Source: Acidobacteriaceae bacterium
Lineage (GTDB): Bacteria > Acidobacteriota > Terriglobia > Terriglobales > Acidobacteriaceae
DNA: 64,000 nt
Assembly: GCA_028283625.1 (NCBI GenBank)
Contig: JAPWKG010000007.1
Span: forward strand, 124,001 to 188,000
Direction: 5' to 3'
In this document: piece after piece, positions 54,320 through 61,814 of the stretch
How positions within the stretch are numbered: position 1 is the stretch's first letter
Layout: every line of letters begins with the position of its first letter
Position numbers and translations under genes: made by a program
Notes under the pieces: generated by a model
Told to the model about the DNA's origin: nothing
The model's input: the letters and a program-made list of their open reading frames with translations, nothing else
Databases searched by the model: none

Positions 54320-55477
54320 ATGTCTCCCACCGCTTCGGTGACCATTCTTATGCCCTGCCTGAATGAGGCAGAAACGCTCGCGGTTTGTGTGCGTAAGGCA
54401 CGTGCGGCCATAGATGCCACAGGTTTGCCCGGTGAGGTGCTGGTGGCAGACAACGGTTCTACTGACGGCTCACAGGCCATCGCCGAGGCGGAAGGGGCCC
54501 GGGTGCTGCCGGTGCCGGTGCGCGGCTACGGTGCGGCGTTGATTGCCGGGATTGAGAACGCGCAGGGCAAGTACATCCTCATGGGCGATGCAGATGACTC
54601 TTATGACTTCTCCCATCTGTCACGCTTTGTAAGCAAGCTTGATGAAGGTTATGACCTGGTGATGGGCAATCGCTTTCAGGGCGGAATCCTGAACCACGCG
54701 ATGCCTCCGTTGCACCGTTACCTCGGCAATCCGGTGCTCAGCTTCATCGGACGTTTGTTCTTTCGTGTGCCAACAGGCGATTTTCACTGCGGCTTGCGTG
54801 CGTTTCGCGCAGATAAGATGCGGTCGCTTGGGTTGCGTACGACCGGCATGGAGTTTGCCTCCGAGATGGTCGTGCGTTCGGCGCTGACGGGCTTTCGCAT
54901 CGGTGAGGTTCCGACCACGCTGCAGCCGGATGGCCGCTCCCGTGCGCCGCATCTGCGTACGTGGCGCGACGGTTGGCGGCATCTGCAATTTTTGTTGATG
55001 TACTCGCCGCGCTGGCTGTTCTTCTATCCTGGCGTGTTTCTGATGTTTCTCGGGTTGGTGCTTTCGCTCTGGCTGCTGCCGGCGGAGCGTCAGGTTGGCA
55101 ACTTGCATCTGGACGTCGATACGCTGGTGTACGCGCTGTTTGCATTGATGATCGGTGTGCACATGTCTGTCTTTGCAGTGAGTGCGCGTGTGTTCGGAGC
55201 GCAGCAGGGGTTTCTGCCGCCGTCTTCTCCTGCGAAGGCAAAGCTGATTGAGATGGTGAATCCCACGAACGGGCTGTTGGCCGGTGTGGTGTTTTTGCTG
55301 CTGGGGCTCTCCGTTGCGGTCTACGCGGTGCTCGAGTGGAAGCTGACGGGCTTTGGTACGCTGACGGCTACCCGTATGCTGCGCTTCACGCTGCCCTCGG
55401 CGACGGCGCTGATGCTGGGGGTTGAGGCGATCTTTGCCAGCTTCTTTATTGGCCTGTTACAGATCAAGCACCGCTAA
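54320..55477 (+). CDS. GT2 family glycosyltransferase, membrane-anchored
   Basis: This 385-residue enzyme has an N-terminal GT-A domain (~5-225): TILMPCLNEAETL, VLVADNGSTDGS, GKYILMGDADDSYDF (a DxD metal site) and GDFHCGLRAFR, as in dolichyl/undecaprenyl-phosphate sugar synthases (DPM1/GtrB type). The C-terminal ~150 residues contain four hydrophobic segments, typical of membrane-bound polyprenyl-phosphate glycosyltransferases. It likely charges a lipid carrier with a sugar. ATG 54320 chosen; ATG 54287 is upstream and adds 11 residues. Confidence 0.85.
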   Translation: MSPTASVTILMPCLNEAETLAVCVRKARAAIDATGLPGEVLVADNGSTDGSQAIAEAEGARVLPVPVRGYGAALIAGIENAQGKYILMGDADDSYDFSHLSRFVSKLDEGYDLVMGNRFQGGILNHAMPPLHRYLGNPVLSFIGRLFFRVPTGDFHCGLRAFRADKMRSLGLRTTGMEFASEMVVRSALTGFRIGEVPTTLQPDGRSRAPHLRTWRDGWRHLQFLLMYSPRWLFFYPGVFLMFLGLVLSLWLLPAERQVGNLHLDVDTLVYALFALMIGVHMSVFAVSARVFGAQQGFLPPSSPAKAKLIEMVNPTNGLLAGVVFLLLGLSVAVYAVLEWKLTGFGTLTATRMLRFTLPSATALMLGVEAIFASFFIGLLQIKHR

Positions 55478-55596
55478 CGACGGGCAAGTGCAGCGGGGTG
55501 AAGGCAGGAATCAACACAGCGTCTGCTTTCTGGGGCTGTGTTCGTCAAGCTGCAACAATGCTGGCCTAGCGTGGGACTCATATGGAGACATCTCCG

Positions 55597-56349
55597 ATGG
55601 CTCGTCTCTCGTTTGTCGTGCCGGCGTTCAATGAAGAAGCGTATCTGGGCGATTGCTTGCGAGCGATTCTTCGCGAAACCGCATCGCTATCCATAGCAGC
55701 AGAGATCATTGTGGTGAACAACGCTTCGACCGATAGCACGCGCACGGTGGCGTTGGGGTTTGCCGGCGTAACGGTGGTGGACGAGCCGCGCAAAGGGCTT
55801 ACCTATGCCCGGCAGGCTGGCTTCGCCGCCTCAACCGGTGACCTGATTGCGAACGTGGATGCGGACTCGCGATTGCCGGAAGGCTGGGTGGGCCAGGTGC
55901 TGCTGACCTTCGCACGCGAGCCGGAGCTTGTGGCCCTTTCGGGGCCGCTGGTCTATTACGATCTGACACCGCGGCAACGCGTACAGGTCCGCGTCTTTTA
56001 TGCGATGGCCTGGCTTACCTATGCGTGTAACCGCTGGTTGCTGCGCGTAGGTTCCATGCTGCAGGGCGGTAACTTCGTGGTGACGCGAAAGGCGTTGGAG
56101 CAGATCGGCGGCTTCAATACGGCCATTGCGTTTTATGGAGAGGACACCGATCTTGCGCGGCGTCTGCACAAGGTGGGGCCCACGCGCTTTACCTTCCGGC
56201 TCAAGATGCTTTCAAGTGCGCGCCGTCTGAAACACGAAGGGCTTTTCACGATGGCATGGAAGTACTCGGTGAACTATCTGTGGACGACGTTCCTGAAGCG
56301 TCCGTACACGGAAGAGTATGTGGATGTGCGTGAGAAAGTAGCGAACTAA
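55597..56349 (+). CDS. GT2 family glycosyltransferase
   Basis: This is a 250-residue GT-A enzyme. Seen are LSFVVPAFNEEAYLGDCL, IIVVNNASTDSTR, TGDLIANVDADSRLPEGW (DxD site) and QGGNFVVTRKALEQIGGFNTAIAFYGEDTDLARRLH, with the ED acid-base motif. The C-terminal part (~200-250) is basic with one amphipathic segment. ATG 55597 has GGAG nine bases upstream; ATG 55582 is alternative. Donor and acceptor unknown. It follows the membrane-anchored GT2 by 119 bases, consistent with one glycan pathway. Confidence 0.85.
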   Translation: MARLSFVVPAFNEEAYLGDCLRAILRETASLSIAAEIIVVNNASTDSTRTVALGFAGVTVVDEPRKGLTYARQAGFAASTGDLIANVDADSRLPEGWVGQVLLTFAREPELVALSGPLVYYDLTPRQRVQVRVFYAMAWLTYACNRWLLRVGSMLQGGNFVVTRKALEQIGGFNTAIAFYGEDTDLARRLHKVGPTRFTFRLKMLSSARRLKHEGLFTMAWKYSVNYLWTTFLKRPYTEEYVDVREKVAN

Positions 56350-56396
56350 GGTTCGCGGTGTAGCGCGCTTCCATTTTGCAGCGAGTGAAGGAAAGA

Positions 56397-56432
56397 CACG
56401 AAAGGGAGAGCAGGTTCGCTCTCCCTTTCGTG
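56397..56432. terminator. 15-bp perfect hairpin between GT2 and PHP genes
   Basis: Arms 56397-56411 and 56418-56432 are exact reverse complements with a 6-base loop. It ends transcripts from both sides. Confidence 0.75.
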
Positions 56433-56460
56433 CTTCTTGCGGAACAGGGTTGTGTCGTCG

Positions 56461-57648
56461 CTAGAAACCCTCCGCTCCCAGGCGATTAACGCCAGGGAAG
56501 GCGAGGCGCAGCGGTGCAGCTACGGCACGGTTGCGTCCTCCCATGCGGACGAAGTGGATGGCGGCGCGCATGCCGCGAGGGGCATCGCCGTCGGGCCAGA
56601 GCTCGCGCAGGGAGCGCATCTCGCCGTTGGCGTCGGGGTGGAAGGCGCGATCGTCCCAGCGCTGCCAGCCGGGGAGGAAGTTGGGGAAGTCGGTGATCGC
56701 GTTCAGGGTGGACTCAAGAATGCGCTGCTCCCAGCGGCGCTGGTACTGGTCCATGAAGTGAACGTGGGAGCGCCGGTCGACGCGAACCTCCTCGACGAAT
56801 TCGGTGAAGGTGGCCGCCGTGGTGAGGTTGACGTTGGCGTTGGGTTCAAGGCCGTGGCGGTCGCCGCCGGAGATCAACAGATGGTCGGTTTCGCGGGCAA
56901 GCTGAGCGACGTCGCGGTTCTCCTGCGCATGCCGCAGGCCGTTGAGCTCCAGCGCATGGATGCAGCGGCCAGTGGCCTGCAGAAAACGATGGAGCTCTTT
57001 GCGGTGCGTAGCAGCGCCTACGCGATGAAGATCCCAGACCGGGTGGTTGAACACGATCAGAACCTGAGGGCTCTCGTGCATCTCGCGGATCATTTCGATC
57101 AGCTTGCGGTCAAAGGCTTCCAGGTCGCCGTTGTTGGCGCGCGCTGCGTCTGCTTCTTCGGTGAAGCGCTTCATGCGCTCCATCCAGCGGACGGCATCGC
57201 GGCTGGGCAGGTTGTGGATGCCCATGTGGAACCAGGTCGCGCCGTAAGGTACGCTCCACTCGGTGGACATCGGGATGTGGCGGCTGGAGGGCACGGCGCG
57301 TAGCAGTAGCGGCGCCTCCATGGAGTCGTGGTCGGTGATGGAGACCAGAGGAGTGAGCCAGAGGCGCTGAATCTGCCGGGCCTCGACGTCATAGGCCATG
57401 CGGGGAAGCAGCGGTGGGCACCAGTAGGCGCGATTCAGGTCGAGCCGGATGCCGTGGCGCTGGCTGGAGCGTTGCCCATAGTGCTGCAGCATCTGATTGA
57501 GCCCCGGCATCCAGGAGCAGGCGCTCTTGACGAAGCTGAGACTCTCTTGCGAGACCGACGTGTGTGAGTGCAGACTTACGCCGGTAGTGTAGGAGGCGAC
57601 CGCGAGCGGCTCGCTCCAGTTCGTTGTGATCAGCGTCAGCGAGTGCAT
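56461..57648 (-). CDS. PHP-domain metal-dependent phosphoesterase-like protein
   Basis: This 395-residue protein carries PHP motifs: SLHSHTS (HxH) near residue 25, SITDHDS (DHD) near 105, a FNHPVWD segment near 205 and a GGDRHG segment near 270, which together supply trinuclear metal ligands. This fold hydrolyses phosphodiesters or phosphomonoesters; substrates range from histidinol phosphate to nucleotides and are not predictable here. There is a long segment between DHD and the NHP site that includes STEWSVPYGATWFHMGIHN. No signal peptide is evident. The ribosome site AGGAG is nine bases before the ATG. Confidence 0.7.
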   Translation of the reverse strand: MHSLTLITTNWSEPLAVASYTTGVSLHSHTSVSQESLSFVKSACSWMPGLNQMLQHYGQRSSQRHGIRLDLNRAYWCPPLLPRMAYDVEARQIQRLWLTPLVSITDHDSMEAPLLLRAVPSSRHIPMSTEWSVPYGATWFHMGIHNLPSRDAVRWMERMKRFTEEADAARANNGDLEAFDRKLIEMIREMHESPQVLIVFNHPVWDLHRVGAATHRKELHRFLQATGRCIHALELNGLRHAQENRDVAQLARETDHLLISGGDRHGLEPNANVNLTTAATFTEFVEEVRVDRRSHVHFMDQYQRRWEQRILESTLNAITDFPNFLPGWQRWDDRAFHPDANGEMRSLRELWPDGDAPRGMRAAIHFVRMGGRNRAVAAPLRLAFPGVNRLGAEGF

Positions 57649-57798
57649 CGGTAGCGGCTCCTGGCAGGAATGGGATGCTCACCTTCCTTGTCAGCTTGCC
57701 GTGTTTGCAAGAACGTCCGATGACGACTGCGCGACGAGGCGGTCAATTCCCGCAGTGCAGGAACCTTGCCTGAGACCTGCTGTTCTGCCGTAAAGCAA

Positions 57799-57824
57799 AA
57801 CGGCCCGGCCGGAGCCGGGCTGTT
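57799..57824 (-). terminator. intrinsic terminator of the small Cys-rich gene
   Basis: On the minus strand a GC-rich ~11-bp stem (one G-U) with a TCCG loop is followed by TTTTGCTTT. It lies 18 bases beyond the stop at 57842. Confidence 0.7.
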
Positions 57825-57841
57825 CGTGCGTAGAAAGAGAG

Positions 57842-58048
57842 CTAGGCCGCAGCGACGGCAACGAAGCCATCGCATCCCGAGATCGCGGTGACCTTCAGGT
57901 GCAGGGCTGCGTGCTTGGGGTGGCCGCACTGATCGAGCGTGGTGGGTTCAGCCTGCTTGCTGGTGATGATGCTTACGAGAACATCCGTTTTTGCATGAGA
58001 TTCACCAAAGTGTTCACAGAGTCCGCACTGTCCGTTCTGTACTTGCAT
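57842..58048 (-). CDS. small Cys/His-rich protein of unknown function
   Basis: This is a 68-residue protein with Cys8-x2-Cys11, a later QCGHPKHAALHLK segment with Cys and several His, and a final Cys before GFVAV. The ligand set could bind one or two metal ions or an iron-sulfur cluster, but no known pattern is matched exactly. GGAGG lies eight bases before the ATG, which supports translation; it is closed by its own terminator. An in-frame ATG at 58072 is possible but has no such site. It is transcribed toward the PHP gene. Confidence 0.6.
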   Translation of the reverse strand: MQVQNGQCGLCEHFGESHAKTDVLVSIITSKQAEPTTLDQCGHPKHAALHLKVTAISGCDGFVAVAAA

Positions 58049-58254
58049 TTGCTCATCCTCCGGTCGGTTCAAGGTTGGAAAACTTCGCCTGAATCATGCC
58101 GCCCTCACGGCAGGTCTATTGCTGTGATTTCAGGTAATACACCAGGGTTGCACGACCGATCTAGTCCGAGAAGCGATGAAAAAATACGACCAAAAGCCTC
58201 CGTGAGCGATATGCTTGAGAGATTCTCAAAAGCTTTTCATAAAAAAGGACACGC

Positions 58255-61200
58255 ATGCGTCTCCGTTTGTTCTGGCTTTCCTGTGTCACTTTGTTGGTCG
58301 CATCCACTTCTTCTCCCGGCTTTGCGCAGACGACGCGCAACGTTCCTGCGCAGTACACGACGATCGCTTCCGCGATCAGTGCGGCGAGCTCGGGAGACAC
58401 AATTCTGGTAAACGGCAGCAGTGCCACCTTCCATGAGCATGTGGACTTTGGTGGCAAGAAGCTGACGCTCCAGGCTGCGACGACCGGCGGCGTTACGCTG
58501 AACGGCGACGGCGCGGGACCGGTGATTACCATCAGCGGCAGTACCGCGGAAGGCTCGCAGGTGATCGGCTTCAACATCACCAACGCGGGCAAGCCACAGT
58601 CAACCGGCGGGGCGCAGGGCGCTGTGGTGGTGACCGGGGCCAGCGTGACGCTGCAGTACAACACCTTTACTGCCAACTACTGTGCGGCGATCGCGGTTTC
58701 GAGCGCGAATCCGCAGATTCTGAACAACACCATCACGGGTACGTTGAACACGGGATGCGCCGCAGGCGAGGGCGAGGGTTCCGCAGTCGTGATCTCGGGG
58801 TACAGCACCTCGAGCACGCTCTTTGAGGCTGCGCTGATTCAGGGCAATACGATTTCCAGCAACGTGAAGTCGCTGGCGTACAGCACGGACAACGGCGGCG
58901 GCGGCGGGCTGAATATCACGGGCGCCAATAAGGTGTGGATCTATAGCAACCGTCTGATGAACAACACATCGACCGGTTATGGCGGAGCGATGTATATGGC
59001 TTCGACGCCGTACCTGAACTTTGTCGGCAACCTGGTGGTGGGAAACGCGGGGGACTCGGGCGGCCTCGATATCGTGGTGCCGGGTATCTCGGTGGGGCCG
59101 ACGGCGGGCGTGATTGCGAATAATACGATCGGCTACAACACGGCCAATAGCAGTAACGCAGGGTCGGATGTGTACCTGGCGGGGAATCTGGCGCAGTACC
59201 AGTTTGTGAACAACATCCTGGTGGCTACAACGTCGAAGGCAGCATTGAACTGCGGTAAAACGTACGCTTCGCAGACTGTGACACCGTTGGTGATTGACCA
59301 CAACGATCTGTATTCGACCGGCAGCGGCGCTGCGGTGGGAGGAGACTGTACCGCGCCTGGCACCAAGGATGGCAACCTTGCAACGAATCCGCAGTTTGTC
59401 AGCGTGAGTTCAACGACGATTGCCAACGGCACCGCAGACTTCCATGTGCAGACCGGATCGGCGACGATCGATGCCGGCAACAACTCCGTGATTCCAATGC
59501 TGGCAACCGACTTTGACGGCATGGCGCGGTTATATGACGCCACCGGCAAAGGCTACGCCGTGATCGACATGGGCGTGTATGAAAAGGGTGCACCGGCAAG
59601 CTGCAGCGGCACGGCTTGTTCGGTACTGACACCCACCAGCCTTCTGCTGACTCCATCCAACTACTCGCCTGCGGCGGGTACGGCCATTACGCTGACCGCC
59701 GCGTTTCAGAACGCAGCGCTGCCTGACAGCGGCACGGTTACGTTCTCAGAAGACGAAGCTGCGGTGGGTACGGGAAGCATTAGCGGAGGCGTCGCAACGT
59801 TTCTCACCGGCAAGCTGACGCAGGGAACGCACCTCTTCCGTGCCGATTATGCAGGAGATACGCAGTTCGCTCCTGCTTCCTCGATTTACATCGTCATCCT
59901 GGTAGGTGCTCCTTCGGCTGCAACCACTTTAACCTTGCTGAATTCCTCGAAGAATCCTTCGGTGTACGGCGATACGGTGACCTTTACGGCGACGGTGACC
60001 GCATCGGACGGCACGGTGCCGACAGGCACGGTCTACTTTACGGACGGCGCGGCTTCGCTGGGGCAAAAAGGGTTGGACGCCAACGGTCAGGCAGCGGTAA
60101 GCAGCTCGACGCTTAAGGTTGGATCGCACTCGTTGGTTGCCGCCTTTGCGTCTTCGAACTCTTTGCCGGGTTCAGCAGGCGATCTGACCCAGGTCGTAAC
60201 CGCTGCTCCATTGTTGACCTCGACGGTGGCACTGGTGAATCTGCCGGCGACGGCGGACGCGGGCAGCAAACTGGCGCTGACCGCTGTCGTGAGCACCAGC
60301 GGCACTGTGGCTCCGACCGGTACGGTGAGCTTTACCGACGGCTCGACGACGCTCGGCAGCGGCGCGGTGAGCGCACTGAGCGCCAGCAGCGGGCAGGCCG
60401 TACTGTCTACCCCGGCGCTTACGGCAGGCGAGCACCACTTCGGTTGCTCGTACTCAGGCGATAGCGTGTATGACAAGAGCAGTTGCGCCGTGGGTGAGGT
60501 CAACGCTCAGGCGGTCAGCTCCACACTGACCCTGACGGCCAGCAGTCTGACGCCCTATGCGCTTACGCCCTTTACGGTGACCGTGCATCTGGTGGCAGGC
60601 AGCAACCCGGTCTCCGGCGCGGTGACGCTGAGCTACAACGGAACGCAGCAAACGGTCACCACCAATGCAAGCGGTGATGCGGTGGTTACCCTGACGCTTC
60701 CGGCAGGGGAGCAGAGTATCAGCGGCGTTGCCGCGGCCTCGTCGATCTATACACAGAGCAATACCGCGTCGACGACGGTGAATGTGCAGAGAAACCAGGT
60801 GAGCGGTACGCTGCTCGCCTCGCCGGTTACCTCGTACCAGGGCCAGACGGTGAGCTTCACGGTGACGCTGGCCGATCAGACCGGTACGGTCTCTCCGGCT
60901 GGCTCGGTGGTGCTGCTGGAAGGCGCGACGACGGTCGGCTCGGCGAATCTGCCCGCGGCGGTGCTGGGACAGACCGTGGCAACGGTGACGATTCCTGTTA
61001 CCGGTCTTTCGGTCGGAGATCATACGATCACCGCGGTCTACCAGCCGGATAACAACTCGGTCGCAGGCAACATCGCGCCCCTTACCGTCACGGTGCTGGC
61101 CTCCAGCTTTACGATTACGCCCGATCCGGGCTCCATCACGATCCAGACACAGCACCATAAGTCGATGCTGGTGAAGGTGACTTCTGTGGGGGCGTTCTCC

Positions 61201-61617
61201 GGAACCGTGCAGCTGGGCTGCGTAACCCCCTTGCCGCAGGTTCTCGCCTGCACCTTCGCGCAGCCGACCCTGACGCTGAGCGCCGGGGCCACCGTGGAGA
61301 GCTCGCTTAATCTGGAGACCTCGGCCATTGCCAACTTCTATGCCGCCAACCAGCAGAAGCAGGAGCGGTTGACCGCCTTGGCGGCCTCCGGCCTGCTGGC
61401 CGCTGCGCTTTGCTTCCGCCGCCGCCGGGCGCTTCGCAATCTGGCGCTGACCGGTTTGCTGATGGCTGGCGTCCTGGGCGTTTCCGGCTGCAGCGGCAAG
61501 TGGCCGGACCACACGCCGCCCGGAACCTACACTATTACCGTGCAGGGCTACGGTACCCAGCCGGGGGTGGGAAATACGACCAAAACGGCCCAATTTCAGC
61601 TGGTTGTGACGCCCTAA
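58255..61617 (+). CDS. 1,120-residue surface protein: beta-helix, Ig-like repeats, membrane tail
   Basis: The signal peptide (residues ~1-24, ending SPGFAQ) precedes a right-handed parallel beta-helix region (~25-450: recurring LNGDGAGPVITIS, VVVTGASVTLQYNTF, NPQILNNTITG, KVWIYSNRLMNN coils). From ~460 come about five Ig-like repeats with the refrain TGTVYFTDG / TGTVSFTDG / SGAVTLSYN. Near the C-terminus a hydrophobic segment (LAASGLLAAALCF), an RRRR run, and a second hydrophobic segment ending GVSGCSG lead to a final TYTITVQG beta motif. Such proteins are surface-exposed or secreted in Acidobacteria; polysaccharide binding or lyase activity is possible but unproven. AAAAAAGGA precedes the ATG. 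Confidence 0.8.
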   Translation: MRLRLFWLSCVTLLVASTSSPGFAQTTRNVPAQYTTIASAISAASSGDTILVNGSSATFHEHVDFGGKKLTLQAATTGGVTLNGDGAGPVITISGSTAEGSQVIGFNITNAGKPQSTGGAQGAVVVTGASVTLQYNTFTANYCAAIAVSSANPQILNNTITGTLNTGCAAGEGEGSAVVISGYSTSSTLFEAALIQGNTISSNVKSLAYSTDNGGGGGLNITGANKVWIYSNRLMNNTSTGYGGAMYMASTPYLNFVGNLVVGNAGDSGGLDIVVPGISVGPTAGVIANNTIGYNTANSSNAGSDVYLAGNLAQYQFVNNILVATTSKAALNCGKTYASQTVTPLVIDHNDLYSTGSGAAVGGDCTAPGTKDGNLATNPQFVSVSSTTIANGTADFHVQTGSATIDAGNNSVIPMLATDFDGMARLYDATGKGYAVIDMGVYEKGAPASCSGTACSVLTPTSLLLTPSNYSPAAGTAITLTAAFQNAALPDSGTVTFSEDEAAVGTGSISGGVATFLTGKLTQGTHLFRADYAGDTQFAPASSIYIVILVGAPSAATTLTLLNSSKNPSVYGDTVTFTATVTASDGTVPTGTVYFTDGAASLGQKGLDANGQAAVSSSTLKVGSHSLVAAFASSNSLPGSAGDLTQVVTAAPLLTSTVALVNLPATADAGSKLALTAVVSTSGTVAPTGTVSFTDGSTTLGSGAVSALSASSGQAVLSTPALTAGEHHFGCSYSGDSVYDKSSCAVGEVNAQAVSSTLTLTASSLTPYALTPFTVTVHLVAGSNPVSGAVTLSYNGTQQTVTTNASGDAVVTLTLPAGEQSISGVAAASSIYTQSNTASTTVNVQRNQVSGTLLASPVTSYQGQTVSFTVTLADQTGTVSPAGSVVLLEGATTVGSANLPAAVLGQTVATVTIPVTGLSVGDHTITAVYQPDNNSVAGNIAPLTVTVLASSFTITPDPGSITIQTQHHKSMLVKVTSVGAFSGTVQLGCVTPLPQVLACTFAQPTLTLSAGATVESSLNLETSAIANFYAANQQKQERLTALAASGLLAAALCFRRRRALRNLALTGLLMAGVLGVSGCSGKWPDHTPPGTYTITVQGYGTQPGVGNTTKTAQFQLVVTP

Positions 61618-61814
61618 ACCATTGGCCGGGAAGCGCTACCGTTCAATGCAAATACTCGCCGTTCGCTGTAATCAAGGGGACAGAGCCGGAAGCAGGCCCT
61701 AAAGTCAATCGTGACAAGGTTTCATCGTCGCGGGAACCGTACGATGCACTTTCGTGACGGGTCCGATCTAGGTACTCTGAGTTACGAAACGTTTTCAGGA
61801 GATAAAGAACCACC

